From: Pacificoceanicola sp048553275
GTDB taxonomy: Bacteria > Pseudomonadota > Alphaproteobacteria > Rhodobacterales > Rhodobacteraceae
DNA: 64,000 nucleotides
Assembly: GCF_048553275.1 (NCBI RefSeq)
Contig: NZ_JBLZMW010000003.1
Coordinates: forward strand, 372,001-436,000
Direction: 5' to 3'
The notes beneath the pieces are model-generated. The model did no database searches. It saw nothing but the letters and a program-made list of their open reading frames with translations, and was not told the DNA's origin. The position numbers were made by a program, and so were the translations under genes. Positions 16,273-25,407 of this stretch are shown piece by piece. The stretch's first letter is position 1; every line of letters starts with the position of its first letter.

Positions 16273-17361
16273 ATGCAGGGCAACGCCGTCAAACCAGAGA
16301 GACAGTCCCGCGCCAAGCGTGTGACGATTGCCGATCTCGCGCGGCATCTGGACCTGACCAAGGGCACCGTCAGCCGCGCATTGAACGATTATCCCGACAT
16401 TTCCGAAAGCACCCGCACCCGTGTGCGCAAGGCTGCTGAAAATCTGGGCTATCGTCCGCTCAGCCATGCACAGGCGATCCGCACGGGGCGGACAAAGTCC
16501 ATCGGGCTAGTGCTGGAAGTCACCGAACATGACGCGCACCGCCCCTTCGTCGACAAATTCCTCGCCGGTCTGTCCGAGGCGGCCTCAAGGCAGGACTGGA
16601 CCATGACCGTGGCCACGGCGGCGGGCGATCAGGACACCCTGCGCCTGCTGCAGAAACTGTCGGACGAGCGCAAGGCGGACGGCTTTATCCTGCCCCGCAC
16701 CAAACTCGACGATCCGCGCATCGCGTTCCTGCGCGATCATCAGATCCCTTTCGTGCTTTATGGCCGGACCGAAGATCCGACCGGCTGCGCCTGGTTCGAC
16801 ATCACCAGCGAGGACGCCATGTGCGAGGCGGTGCAGACGCTCGCCGCACTGGGCCATCGCCGCATCGGATTTGTTCCGGGCGGCTCCGGCTACACCTATA
16901 CGAAACTGCGCCACGAGGGCTATGCGGCGGGGCTGAAGGCGGCGGGGCTGCCGTTTGATGCGGCGCTGGTCTCGGAGCCGGCGGTGAACCCCGCGGCGGG
17001 CGAGGCCGCGGCGCATATGCTGGTCTCGCTCGGCGCGCCGGCCACGGCGATTGTCTATTCGCTCGACCGCGCGGCGCTCGGCGCCTATGCGGCGGCCAAG
17101 ACCCGCGGGCTGACCATCGGTCGCGATCTGTCGCTGATTTCCTACGACGGCATCCCCGAAGGCGCCCTGATCACCCCGCAGTTGACCACCTGGGCGGTGG
17201 ACACGCGCAAGGCCGGAGAGCGGCTGGCCGAGCTTTTGATCCGGCTGATCCGCGGCGCCGCGCCGGAAGACTGCCGCGAGCTGGCCCCGGCCCGTTTGCT
17301 CGACCGTGCCTCGCATGGTCCCGCGCCCCTGCCACGGGCGCTTCCATCCATAACCGATTGA
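16273..17361 (+). CDS. LacI family transcriptional regulator of the sugar operon
   Basis: The 362-residue repressor has a LacI helix-turn-helix and hinge at residues about 18-75 (TIADLARHLDLTKGTVSRAL, then ESTRTRVRKAAENLGYRP) and a periplasmic-binding-protein-like ligand domain (KSIGLVLEVTEH, RRIGFVPGG, ISYDGIPEG). It is the first gene of the operon that follows: the binding-protein gene begins 22 bases after its stop. Two perfect palindromic operators precede it. The ligand is probably the glucoside or disaccharide taken up by the transporter, as in AglR-like systems. Confidence 0.92.
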   Translation: MQGNAVKPERQSRAKRVTIADLARHLDLTKGTVSRALNDYPDISESTRTRVRKAAENLGYRPLSHAQAIRTGRTKSIGLVLEVTEHDAHRPFVDKFLAGLSEAASRQDWTMTVATAAGDQDTLRLLQKLSDERKADGFILPRTKLDDPRIAFLRDHQIPFVLYGRTEDPTGCAWFDITSEDAMCEAVQTLAALGHRRIGFVPGGSGYTYTKLRHEGYAAGLKAAGLPFDAALVSEPAVNPAAGEAAAHMLVSLGAPATAIVYSLDRAALGAYAAAKTRGLTIGRDLSLISYDGIPEGALITPQLTTWAVDTRKAGERLAELLIRLIRGAAPEDCRELAPARLLDRASHGPAPLPRALPSITD

Positions 17362-17383
17362 TAAACAGGGAGAACGAGAAAAA

Positions 17384-18730
17384 ATGACCAAACACATGAC
17401 ATTGCTGACGTCGAGCGCCATGGCGCTGGCCTTCATGGCCGGGGCCGTCTCGGCCGATACGATCCGCTTCTGGACCACGGAAGAACAGCCCGAGCGCCTT
17501 GCCAAGCAGGAAGAAATGGCGGCGGCCTTTGCAAAGATGACCGGCACCGAGGTCGATGTGATCCCGGTCTCCGAAAGCGATTTGGGCACGCGGGCCACCG
17601 CCGCCTTCGCCGCCGGGGATCTGCCGGACGTGATCTACCACACGCTGCAATACGCCCTGCCCTGGGCGGAGGCGGGTATCCTCGATACCGAGGCCGCGAC
17701 AGAGGTGATCGAAGACCTCGGCGCGGACACCTTTGCGCCCGGCGCGCTGGCCATGGCCGCCTATGAGGGCGACACCGCCTCCGTGCCGGTGGACGGCTGG
17801 ACGCAGATGATCGTCTATCGCAAGGATCTGTTCGAAGAGGCCGGCCTTGAGGCACCGACCAGCTATGCCGCCGTCGAAGCGGCGCTCGAAACGCTGCACA
17901 ACCCGCCGGAGATGTACGGTTTCGTTGCCGCGACGAAGGTGGACGAGAACTTCATGAGCCAGGTTCTGGAGCATGTCTTTCTGGCCAATGGCGTGACGCC
18001 GGTCGGACCGGATGGCTTCATGCCGCTGGACGAGAAGAAAACCACCGAAGTGCTGGAATTCTACAAGACGATCGCCGAGGCCTCGCCTCCGGGGGATCTT
18101 TACTGGGACCAGTCGCGCAGCCTGTATTTCAGCGGCAACGCAGCGATGATCATCTGGTCGCCCTTCATCCTCGATGAGCTGGCAGGCCTGCGCGACAGCG
18201 CCCCGCCCACCATCAACGACGATCCCACCAGCCCCGAGCTGGCGTCGAAGACCGGCATCGTGACCAACTTCTCCGGCCCGTCGAACCCCGATGGCGCGGC
18301 CTGGGGGGATATCCGGTATTTCGGCATCACCACCGACGCGGACACCGATGCGGCCATGGACTTTGTCAAGTTCTCCGTGGGCGACGGTTATGGCGACACG
18401 CTGTCGATCGCGCCGGAGGGCAAGTTCCCGGTGCGCGCGGGCACCAGCGAAGAGCCGAACAAGTTCAAGGACCTCTGGGCGACGCTACCGGTCGGCGTGG
18501 ACCGCAAGGCGCCGCTGGGCGATCTTTATGAGGCGGCGATGATCGACGAGATCGTCGGCGGTCTGGACGTGGCCAAGCGCTGGGGCGTCGAGGAAGGGCA
18601 GCTCGCGCTGGCCTCCAAGATGATCAACAGCCAGGCGATCAACCGCATCGTGCGTCAGTACATCGACGGCGAGGTTGACGCGCCCGCCGCCGTGGCCGCG
18701 ATGAACGACGAACTCGGCGCCATCGAATAA
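17384..18730 (+). CDS. Sugar ABC transporter substrate-binding protein
   Basis: The 448-residue protein has a signal peptide (TSSAMALAFMAGAVSA) and the fold of family 1 carbohydrate-binding proteins, with an early strand DTIRFWTTEEQPERLAKQEE and the typical DLPDVIYH and GNAAMIIWSPFIL segments. It binds the sugar in the periplasm and delivers it to the two permeases encoded next. It is the second gene of the LacI operon. No lipobox Cys is seen, so it is a free periplasmic protein. Substrate identity must come from the glycosidase in the operon. Confidence 0.9.
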   Translation: MTKHMTLLTSSAMALAFMAGAVSADTIRFWTTEEQPERLAKQEEMAAAFAKMTGTEVDVIPVSESDLGTRATAAFAAGDLPDVIYHTLQYALPWAEAGILDTEAATEVIEDLGADTFAPGALAMAAYEGDTASVPVDGWTQMIVYRKDLFEEAGLEAPTSYAAVEAALETLHNPPEMYGFVAATKVDENFMSQVLEHVFLANGVTPVGPDGFMPLDEKKTTEVLEFYKTIAEASPPGDLYWDQSRSLYFSGNAAMIIWSPFILDELAGLRDSAPPTINDDPTSPELASKTGIVTNFSGPSNPDGAAWGDIRYFGITTDADTDAAMDFVKFSVGDGYGDTLSIAPEGKFPVRAGTSEEPNKFKDLWATLPVGVDRKAPLGDLYEAAMIDEIVGGLDVAKRWGVEEGQLALASKMINSQAINRIVRQYIDGEVDAPAAVAAMNDELGAIE

Positions 18731-18850
18731 GGCTCCTCCCGCGGTCCCGGGATGCCGGGGCCGCCCTCTCCTCCCGCGCCTCTGGCCATCGAGGTCCCGG
18801 ATCATGCTCCGGGGCGCGGGAGACCTGTTTACTGCCGAAGGGTTGCACCG

Positions 18851-20080
18851 ATGACCGACATCACCCCTCCCACGGGCACCACCCCGCTGGCCCGGCGCGA
18901 GGCGCGGCTGGCCTGGGGGCTTCTGGCGCCGACGCTGATCAGCGTGGCGCTGGTGGTGATCCTGCCGCTGCTGGCGATCTTCTGGATTTCCTTCAAACCC
19001 ATTGGCCTGTCCGACCTGCGCCCCGCCGCCGCCGTGGTGCGCGAGAGCCTGCGCGGCTCGGATGCGGACATGCGGATCGAATACCGGGTGCGCAATTCCA
19101 GCCAGGACACGGAAGTGACCGGCGTGACGCTGCGCGATACCATTCCCGAGGGGCTGAGCCTTGGCGCTCTGCCCGGGGGCTGTACGCTCACCGGTCGCGA
19201 TCTGTTTTGCGACATCGGTGTGCTGGAGCCGGGCTACAACGAGCGGCTGCGCATTCCGGCAACTGCCGCCGATGCCGATGCCATGGAGGACGCCGCCGAG
19301 GGCAGCGCGCCGACCGTAACCGGCACCTCGGACAGCATCCTGACCAACTTCGAATTCAGCCTGGAGAATTTCGCCCGCGTCTTTGACGGCGATGAATTCT
19401 GGGGTGTGCTGGGCGTGACGCTGTTCTACACGGTCTTTGGCACGGTGGGCGCGCTGCTGGTCGGGCTGTTTGCGGCGCTGCTGCTCGACAAGAGCTTCAA
19501 GGGCCAGGGCATCCTGCGCGGGCTTTACCTCTTTCCCTATGTGGCCCCGGTGATCGCGGTGGCCTTCTCGTGGCTGATCCTGTTCGATCCGTTCTCTGGC
19601 TCGGCCAATGCGCTGCTGATCCAGATGGGCGTGACCTCCGAGGCGATCAACTTCTTCGGGGAAAAGCCGCTGGCGCTGATCATGGTGACGGTCTTCGAGA
19701 TCTGGCGCTACTTCCCGCTGTCGTTCCTGTTCATCCTCGCGCGGATGCAGAGCATCGACACGGATATGTATGAAGCGGCGGATATGGATGGCGCCTCGCC
19801 GTTCCAGAAGTTCTGGTACCTGTCGCTGCCGCAACTGCTTGGCATCCTGTCGGTGCTGTTCCTGCTGCGCTTCATCTGGACGTTCAACAAGTTCGACGAC
19901 ATCTTCCTGCTGACCGGCGGCAATGCCGGGACGCGGACCCTGACGGTCAACGTCTATGAGCAGGCCTTCGCGGTGTCGAACATCGGCGCGGGCGCGGCGG
20001 TGGCGGTGGTGATCTTCTGCTGCCTGCTGCTGTTCTCCGTTTTCTTCTTCAAATACGTCAGCCGGGAGGAAGGGCTATGA
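18851..20080 (+). CDS. Sugar ABC transporter permease, MalF type, with inserted extracytoplasmic domain
   Basis: The 409-residue permease has the usual first membrane helix (ARLAWGLLAPTLISVALVVI), then an unusual soluble stretch of about 110 residues (about 55-165), and then the six-helix core with the EAA loop (YEAADMDGASPFQKFWYLSL). The insert contains RNSSQDTEVTGVTLRDTIPE and GCTLTGRDLFCDIGVLEPG, a pattern of DUF11-like beta-sandwich repeats, with two Cys at residues 111 and 120. It should face the periplasm. Start ATG 18851 follows a weak AAGGG ribosome site. The transported sugar is not shown by the sequence. Confidence 0.88.
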   Translation: MTDITPPTGTTPLARREARLAWGLLAPTLISVALVVILPLLAIFWISFKPIGLSDLRPAAAVVRESLRGSDADMRIEYRVRNSSQDTEVTGVTLRDTIPEGLSLGALPGGCTLTGRDLFCDIGVLEPGYNERLRIPATAADADAMEDAAEGSAPTVTGTSDSILTNFEFSLENFARVFDGDEFWGVLGVTLFYTVFGTVGALLVGLFAALLLDKSFKGQGILRGLYLFPYVAPVIAVAFSWLILFDPFSGSANALLIQMGVTSEAINFFGEKPLALIMVTVFEIWRYFPLSFLFILARMQSIDTDMYEAADMDGASPFQKFWYLSLPQLLGILSVLFLLRFIWTFNKFDDIFLLTGGNAGTRTLTVNVYEQAFAVSNIGAGAAVAVVIFCCLLLFSVFFFKYVSREEGL

Positions 20081-20154
20081 AGGATTTCGTCTGCCTGCGG
20101 CAGCCGACCGGCGCGGGCGCTGCGCGCCCGCGGGCGGGGCTCTGCCCCGGACCC

Positions 20155-20178
20155 CGAGGTATTTTTGGACCAAAGACG
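20155..20178 (+). repeat. Interspersed repeat copy D
   Basis: GAGGTATTTTTGGACCAAAG followed by ACGC lies in the 112-base gap between the two permease genes. A GGGGC-TCT-GCCCC hairpin lies just before it (20136-20148). It resembles copies A to C. It interrupts an otherwise compact operon. Confidence 0.5.
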
Positions 20179-20192
20179 CGGGGGGTGGCGCC

Positions 20193-21404
20193 ATGAGTTT
20201 CATGCGACAGGGCTATGTGACCGCGCCGGTAATCGGTGTGCTTTGGGTCTTCGTGGCAGCGGTGACGGTGTCGGTGGCGATGAGTTTTGCCACCGGGGAG
20301 GCGTTTCGGCCTTCCCTGCTCTATTCGGTGATCGTCGGGGCGCCTCTGGGCGTGGCCTGCATCGGCGGGCGGTATCGTGTGATCATTCTTGCCGTCGGGT
20401 GCGCCGGGTTTGCGCTGTTGACGATGCTTGGCATCGGTCCGGTGCTGAGCGATGGCACGGGGATCCTGGCGCGGGCGCTCGCGGGGCTGCTGCTTGGCTT
20501 TGCGGTGTGCTGGCCGCTGCTGCATTTCCTCGATGAGGTGCACCCCGGCGCGATGACGCGGCATGTGTTCGAGGATGCGGTGATCCGGTTCCTCAACGGC
20601 TTTGGTTATGTCTTTTTTACCGCCATCGTCTTCATCCCGTTTTACGTGATGGTGATGACCAGCTTCAAGAACCAGTCGGAGCTGATCCAGAACCCGCTCG
20701 ATTTCTCGCTGGATCTTTCGCAGGGCTGGGGGCTGTTCCGCAGTTATGTGGAGCTGTTCGCGGACTTCAACTTCGGCACTTACCTGCTCAATTCGATGAT
20801 CATTTCGGTGTTGACGGTCTTCATCACCCTGCTGTTCAGTGTGCCGGGGGCCTATGCGGTGGCGCGGCTGCGGTTCAAGGGTCAGGCGGTGTTGTCGCGC
20901 TCCATCCTGCTGATCTACATGGTGCCGATCATCGTTCTGGCGCTGCCGATCTACATCGCCTTTTCGATGACCGGGCTGCGCAATACCATCCTCGGGATCC
21001 TGCTGATCTATCCGGTCACGACGATCCCCGTGGCGCTTTACATGTTGCAGGGCTATTTCCGCGGCCTGCCCGCCGAGATCGAGGAAGCGGGCCTGATGGA
21101 CGGCCTCAGTCGCCTTGCGGTGATCTGGAAGATCACCCTGCCGCTGTCGCTGCCTGCGCTGGCCTCCGTGAGCCTCTATGTCTTCATGATCGCATGGAAC
21201 GAGTTCCTGCTCGCCTTCATGCTGCTGGACGATCCGGGCAAGTTCACCCTGACACGCGGCATCGCCAGCCTCAACTCCTCAGAAATTCCGAGACAACACC
21301 TGATGGCCGGGTCGGTCGTGGCGACCGTGCCGATCATGGTGATTTTCCTCGGACTTGAACGCTTCATGACCAAGGGCCTGACGGCCGGGTCCGTCAAAGG
21401 ATAA
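20193..21404 (+). CDS. Sugar ABC transporter permease, MalG type, with N-terminal membrane extension
   Basis: The 403-residue permease is about 120 residues longer than MalG-type proteins. The canonical part begins near residue 128 (FLNGFGYVFFTAIVFIPFYV, then MVMTSFKNQSEL) and carries the EAA motif EEAGLMDGLSRLAVIWKITL. The extension has about four extra hydrophobic segments (IGVLWVFVAAVTVSVAMSFA and following). Start ATG 20193 gives the first helix directly. The extra helices could interact with the periplasmic insert of the partner permease; this is inference. It follows the first permease after a 112-base gap with a repeat. Confidence 0.88.
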   Translation: MSFMRQGYVTAPVIGVLWVFVAAVTVSVAMSFATGEAFRPSLLYSVIVGAPLGVACIGGRYRVIILAVGCAGFALLTMLGIGPVLSDGTGILARALAGLLLGFAVCWPLLHFLDEVHPGAMTRHVFEDAVIRFLNGFGYVFFTAIVFIPFYVMVMTSFKNQSELIQNPLDFSLDLSQGWGLFRSYVELFADFNFGTYLLNSMIISVLTVFITLLFSVPGAYAVARLRFKGQAVLSRSILLIYMVPIIVLALPIYIAFSMTGLRNTILGILLIYPVTTIPVALYMLQGYFRGLPAEIEEAGLMDGLSRLAVIWKITLPLSLPALASVSLYVFMIAWNEFLLAFMLLDDPGKFTLTRGIASLNSSEIPRQHLMAGSVVATVPIMVIFLGLERFMTKGLTAGSVKG

Positions 21405-21409
21405 AACCG

Positions 21410-22675
21410 ATGAGCAAAGACAGCATCAGCATGGACGAACAGGCCCGCGCCATCCTGCGCGGCAACGACCGGGGCGGCTATACCGTGCCCACCGCCGGGC
21501 TCTATCCGTATCAATGGAACTGGGACAGCGCCTTTGCGGCCTGGGGGTTTGCGCAGTTCGATCTGCCGCGCGCCTGGGCCGAGCTCACGACGCTGTTCTC
21601 CGGGCAGTGGCCGAGCGGGATGGTGCCACACATCCTGTTTCACAAACCCGATCCCGGCTATTTCCCCGGACCCGATGTCTGGGGCGCCGAAGACATCGGC
21701 CCGATCCCCAGCTCCGGCATCAGCCAGCCGCCGGTCGCGGCGAGCTTTGTGCGCGCGGTGTTCGACAAGGACCCGAAGCAAGGCGCAGAGCACCTCAAGG
21801 CGCTGTTCCCGAAGATGGTCGACTGGCACCGCTGGTTCATGACATGGCGCAGCGACGGTGGCGCCATCTTCATCACCCACCCCTGGGAAGCGGGCCGGGA
21901 CAATGCGCCGGACTGGGACGAGGCCATGGCCGCCATCGACCCCACAGGCGTCGGAGACTACACCCGCCGCGACACCACGCATGTCGATCCGGCCATGCGC
22001 CCGACCAAGGAAGATTACGACCGCTATATCTGGCTGGTGCAGCGCGGGCGCAGGCTTGGCTGGGATGATGCGAAGCTGGCGCAGGACATGCCCTTCCGCG
22101 TGGCCGATCCGACGATGACCTTCATCCTGCTGCGCGCCAACCGCGATCTTGCGGCGCTGGCCGATGTTCTGGGCGCGGATCGCAGCGAGATCGACGGCTG
22201 GACCGACACGTTGGAGGCAGGCGCGGCGCGGCTGCACAATGCGGACCTCGGCGGCTATGATGCGATCAACCTGAACAGCGGCAATCACACCGGGCATGTC
22301 TCCTGCGCGTCGTTCCTGTGCTGGTATGCCGGGATCGAGAGCCCGACGATGATGCGCGAGCTGAGCGTTGCCTTCGAGGATTGCAAATACCCGGTGCCGA
22401 GCCACAAGGCGGGTACGGAGATCTTCAACCCCAAGCGCTACTGGCGCGGGCCGACATGGGCCATCCTGAACGCGCTGATCGCGCGCGGCCTGGCCGAGAT
22501 GGGCCACACGGCGGAGGCGGCCCGGGTCCGCGATCTGACGCAGGCGCTGATCACCAGACATGGCTTTGCCGAGTATTTCGATCCGATGACAGGCGATCCC
22601 GCAGGGGGCGGGACGTTCACGTGGACGGCGGCGGTCTGGCTGGCCTGGGCCTCGCCAAGTGCGGAGGCGGCGTAA
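21410..22675 (+). CDS. Intracellular glycoside hydrolase, GH63/MGH1-like
   Basis: The 421-residue protein has the (alpha/alpha)6-barrel style blocks of GH63 and mannosylglycerate-hydrolase-like enzymes: LYPYQWNWDSAFAAWGFAQF near the N-terminus, THPWEAGRDNAPDWDEA in the middle (likely catalytic Asp/Glu), and KRYWRGPTWAILNALIARGL near the C-terminus. It lacks a signal peptide, so it cleaves an imported glucoside or glycosyl-glycerate in the cytoplasm. The start is five bases after the permease stop and its stop overlaps the ATPase start. The exact glycosidic substrate is unknown. Confidence 0.85.
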   Translation: MSKDSISMDEQARAILRGNDRGGYTVPTAGLYPYQWNWDSAFAAWGFAQFDLPRAWAELTTLFSGQWPSGMVPHILFHKPDPGYFPGPDVWGAEDIGPIPSSGISQPPVAASFVRAVFDKDPKQGAEHLKALFPKMVDWHRWFMTWRSDGGAIFITHPWEAGRDNAPDWDEAMAAIDPTGVGDYTRRDTTHVDPAMRPTKEDYDRYIWLVQRGRRLGWDDAKLAQDMPFRVADPTMTFILLRANRDLAALADVLGADRSEIDGWTDTLEAGAARLHNADLGGYDAINLNSGNHTGHVSCASFLCWYAGIESPTMMRELSVAFEDCKYPVPSHKAGTEIFNPKRYWRGPTWAILNALIARGLAEMGHTAEAARVRDLTQALITRHGFAEYFDPMTGDPAGGGTFTWTAAVWLAWASPSAEAA

Positions 22676-23721
22676 TGGGCGCGATCAAACTCAACGCCGT
22701 CGAGAAGTGGTACGGCAGCGCGCAGGTGATCAAGGGCGTTGATCTGGAGATCACGGACGGCGAATTCGTGGTCTTCGTCGGCCCCTCGGGCTGTGGCAAG
22801 TCCACGCTGCTGCGCATGATCGGCGGTCTGGAGGACATCAGCCGGGGCTCGCTCGACATTGACGGGCGCGACGTGACAGCAGAGCCCCCGGCAAAGCGCG
22901 GGCTGGCCATGGTGTTCCAGAGCTACGCGCTCTACCCGCATATGTCGGTGCGCGACAACGTCGGCTTCAGCCTCAAGACCTCCGGCGTGCCGAAGGATGA
23001 AATCGCCCGCAAGGTGAATCACGCGGCGGAGGTGTTGCAGCTTGGCCCCTATCTGGACCGGCGGCCCAAGGACCTCTCGGGCGGACAGCGCCAGCGCGTC
23101 GCCATTGGCCGCTGCATCGTGCGCGATCCCACCGCCTTCCTCTTCGACGAGCCGCTGTCGAACCTCGACGCGGCGCTGCGGGTTGAGATGCGTTACGAGA
23201 TCGCCAAACTGCACCAATCGCTGAAATCGACGATGATCTACGTGACCCATGATCAGGTGGAGGCGATGACGCTGGCCGACCGGATCGTGGTGCTGGAATA
23301 CGGCAAGATCGCGCAGGTCGGCACGCCGCGCGAACTCTATGAACGCCCCGCGAACCTCTTCGTGGCGCAATTCATCGGCAGCCCCAAGATGAACATCCTG
23401 CCCTGCAGCACCAATGCGGGCGCCTATCATCTGGACGGCGGGCGCGGCGGTGCCTTTGCCGGGGACCGCGCGGCGCAGCATCTTGGCATCCGGCCCGAGC
23501 ATATCGCGGTGGTCGCCCCCGGCGAGGGCCAGTGCGACGGGGTGGTCGACGTGATCGAATATCTCGGCGCGGACAGCTACCTTGTGATCGACTGCGGCCC
23601 CTTGGGCAAACTGACGCAGCGCTCCAATGGCGACGTGACCCAGCGCCCCGGCGATACCGTCGGCCTTGCCTTCGAGCCGGACCGGCTGTCGTTCTTCGAT
23701 CCCGATGGGCTGCGCGTCTGA
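22675..23721 (+). CDS. Sugar ABC transporter ATP-binding protein (MalK/UgpC type)
   Basis: The 348-residue ATPase energises the sugar transporter. It shows Walker A FVGPSGCGKSTLLRMIGGLE, signature LSGGQRQRVAIGRC, Walker B AFLFDEPLSNLD and the switch His in YVTHDQVEAMTLADRIVVL. The C-terminal about 100 residues form the MOBE/OB regulatory domain (LGIRPEHIAVVAPGEG). It is the last gene of the LacI operon, with its ATG overlapping the hydrolase stop (TAATG). A good intrinsic terminator follows 36 bases after its stop. Confidence 0.93.
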   Translation: MGAIKLNAVEKWYGSAQVIKGVDLEITDGEFVVFVGPSGCGKSTLLRMIGGLEDISRGSLDIDGRDVTAEPPAKRGLAMVFQSYALYPHMSVRDNVGFSLKTSGVPKDEIARKVNHAAEVLQLGPYLDRRPKDLSGGQRQRVAIGRCIVRDPTAFLFDEPLSNLDAALRVEMRYEIAKLHQSLKSTMIYVTHDQVEAMTLADRIVVLEYGKIAQVGTPRELYERPANLFVAQFIGSPKMNILPCSTNAGAYHLDGGRGGAFAGDRAAQHLGIRPEHIAVVAPGEGQCDGVVDVIEYLGADSYLVIDCGPLGKLTQRSNGDVTQRPGDTVGLAFEPDRLSFFDPDGLRV

Positions 23722-23757
23722 CAGGCCGACAGCGGTCGCCGCACCCTGATCGCGCCG

Positions 23758-23788
23758 CGCGTCCGGGCAACCGCCCCGGGCGCGTTTT
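23758..23788 (+). terminator. Intrinsic terminator after the sugar operon
   Basis: CGCGTCCGGG at 23758-23767 pairs with CCCGGGCGCG at 23775-23784 (one G-T pair) around a seven-base loop, followed by TTTT. It marks the end of the LacI operon before the NCS2 permease gene. Confidence 0.75.
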
Positions 23789-23974
23789 CGCCATTTGACA
23801 CGAAAACGGGCAGGACATACCCCAGTCTGCCGCCGCGTGTCTTTCAAAATTAAATTGAAACTGCTCCCGGGCCTAATTTCTTGCCATTTGGGCGGGGCCT
23901 GCGCAGGGTTTCCGGATCAAAGCGGCCCGCCAGAGAGGCCGCCAAGACGGATAGTCTTAAAGAAGGGACACGGG

Positions 23975-25336
23975 ATGGCTGACACCTCGATCGGGACCGC
24001 AGAACAACTGCGCGATCCAAACTACACGCCGCCGCTGGCGAAGGCGGTGCCGCTCGGCATTCAGCACGTTCTGGCGATGTTCGTCTCCAACGTGACGCCG
24101 GCGATCATCATCGCCGGGGCGGCGGGTTTTGGCTTTGGCTCGGACGCGGGCGCGCAGGGCTTTCCGGACATGACCTACATGATCCAGATGTCCATGCTCC
24201 TGGCCGGGGTTGCAACACTGTTCCAGACCATCGGCTTCGGCCCCGTGGGTGCGCGCCTGCCCATCGTGCAAGGCACCTCCTTTGCTTTCATCCCCGTGAT
24301 GATCCCCGCCGTGGCCGGACAGGGCACCGCCGGGATGGCGGCGTTGATGACCGGTGTGGTGATCGGCGGGATCTTTCACTTCATGCTCGGCACGGTGATC
24401 GGCCGGTTCCGCTATGCGCTGCCGCCGCTGGTGACCGGCCTGATCGTGCTGATGATCGGGCTTGCGCTGATCCAGGTGGGCATCCAGTACGCCGCGGGCG
24501 GTGTGCCGCTGATCGGAACGCCGGAATACGGCTCGCTCGCCATGTGGTTCCCGGCGCTGGTGGTGATCGCTGTGACATTGGCGCTGAAGTTCTTCACGCG
24601 CGGTTTTCTGAGCGTGGCGGCGGTGCTTGTCGGCATTCTGGTCGGCTATGTCGTGGCGCTGATGATGGGTCAGGTGAACCTGTCCAACATCTCCCGCGCG
24701 GCGCTTTTCGAGGTGCCCGTGCCGTTCAAATGGGGGTTTGACTTCGACATCGCGATCATCGTCGGCATGTGCTTCATGGCGGTGATTTCGGCCATCGAGA
24801 CCGTCGGCGACACCTCCGGCATCACCAAGGGCGGCGCGGGCCGCGAGGCGACGGACAAGGAAATCGTCGGCGCGACCTATGCGGACGGGCTTGGCACCGC
24901 CATCGGCGGGCTGTTCGGCGGCCTGCCCAACACCTCGTTCAGCCAGAACGTCGGCCTGATCTCCATGACCGGCGTGATGAGCCGCCACGTGGTGACCATC
25001 GGCGCGCTGTTCCTGATCATCTGCGGCCTGATGCCGATCATCGGCGCGGCGATCCGCACGGTGCCGATCAACGTGCTCGGCGGCGGCGTGATCGTCATGT
25101 TCGGCATGGTCGCGGCCGCCGGTGTGAACATGCTGGCGGATGTGGCCTGGAACCGGCGCAACATGGTGATCTTTGCAATCTCGCTCTCGGTTGGCTTTGG
25201 CCTGCAGCTTGAGCCGGGCGCGCTGCAGCACCTGCCGCGCACCGCGCAGATCCTGCTGACCTCGGGGCTGCTGCCCGCCGCAGTCCTGTCGATCGTGCTG
25301 AACCTGGTGTTGCCGGAAGATCTCGACGCTGCGTGA
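23975..25336 (+). CDS. NCS2 family nucleobase permease (uracil/xanthine type)
   Basis: The 453-residue membrane protein belongs to the nucleobase-cation symporter-2 family. It has about 12-14 hydrophobic segments and conserved motifs: GIQHVLAMFVSNVTPAIIIA, LPIVQGTSFAFIPVM, ETVGDTSGITKGGAGREATD and GGLFGGLPNTSFSQNVGLIS. The QNxGL motif and the acidic residue in ETxGD are substrate-site features of UraA/UapA proteins. Substrate choice among xanthine, urate and uracil is not decided. AAGAAGGGA precedes ATG 23975. It is monocistronic, between two terminators. Confidence 0.9.
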   Translation: MADTSIGTAEQLRDPNYTPPLAKAVPLGIQHVLAMFVSNVTPAIIIAGAAGFGFGSDAGAQGFPDMTYMIQMSMLLAGVATLFQTIGFGPVGARLPIVQGTSFAFIPVMIPAVAGQGTAGMAALMTGVVIGGIFHFMLGTVIGRFRYALPPLVTGLIVLMIGLALIQVGIQYAAGGVPLIGTPEYGSLAMWFPALVVIAVTLALKFFTRGFLSVAAVLVGILVGYVVALMMGQVNLSNISRAALFEVPVPFKWGFDFDIAIIVGMCFMAVISAIETVGDTSGITKGGAGREATDKEIVGATYADGLGTAIGGLFGGLPNTSFSQNVGLISMTGVMSRHVVTIGALFLIICGLMPIIGAAIRTVPINVLGGGVIVMFGMVAAAGVNMLADVAWNRRNMVIFAISLSVGFGLQLEPGALQHLPRTAQILLTSGLLPAAVLSIVLNLVLPEDLDAA

Positions 25337-25359
25337 TCAGGCCGACAGGACAAACAGAA

Positions 25360-25387
25360 ACGGCGCCTCATGCGGGGCGCCGTTTTC
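25360..25387 (+). terminator. Intrinsic terminator after the NCS2 permease
   Basis: ACGGCGCC at 25360-25367 pairs with GGCGCCGT at 25376-25383, followed by TTTTC. On the minus strand the same stem could serve the cobA end 21 bases away, although its T-run is interrupted (GTTTCTGTTTG). Confidence 0.78.
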
Positions 25388-25407
25388 ATTTGCGGAGCGC
25401 GTTTGGC

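Noticed and set aside
23722..23974. Open frame upstream of the NCS2 permease giving a 60-residue longer start
   Set aside because: The extension crosses the sugar operon terminator region and has no membrane or family features. ATG 23975 has a good ribosome site.
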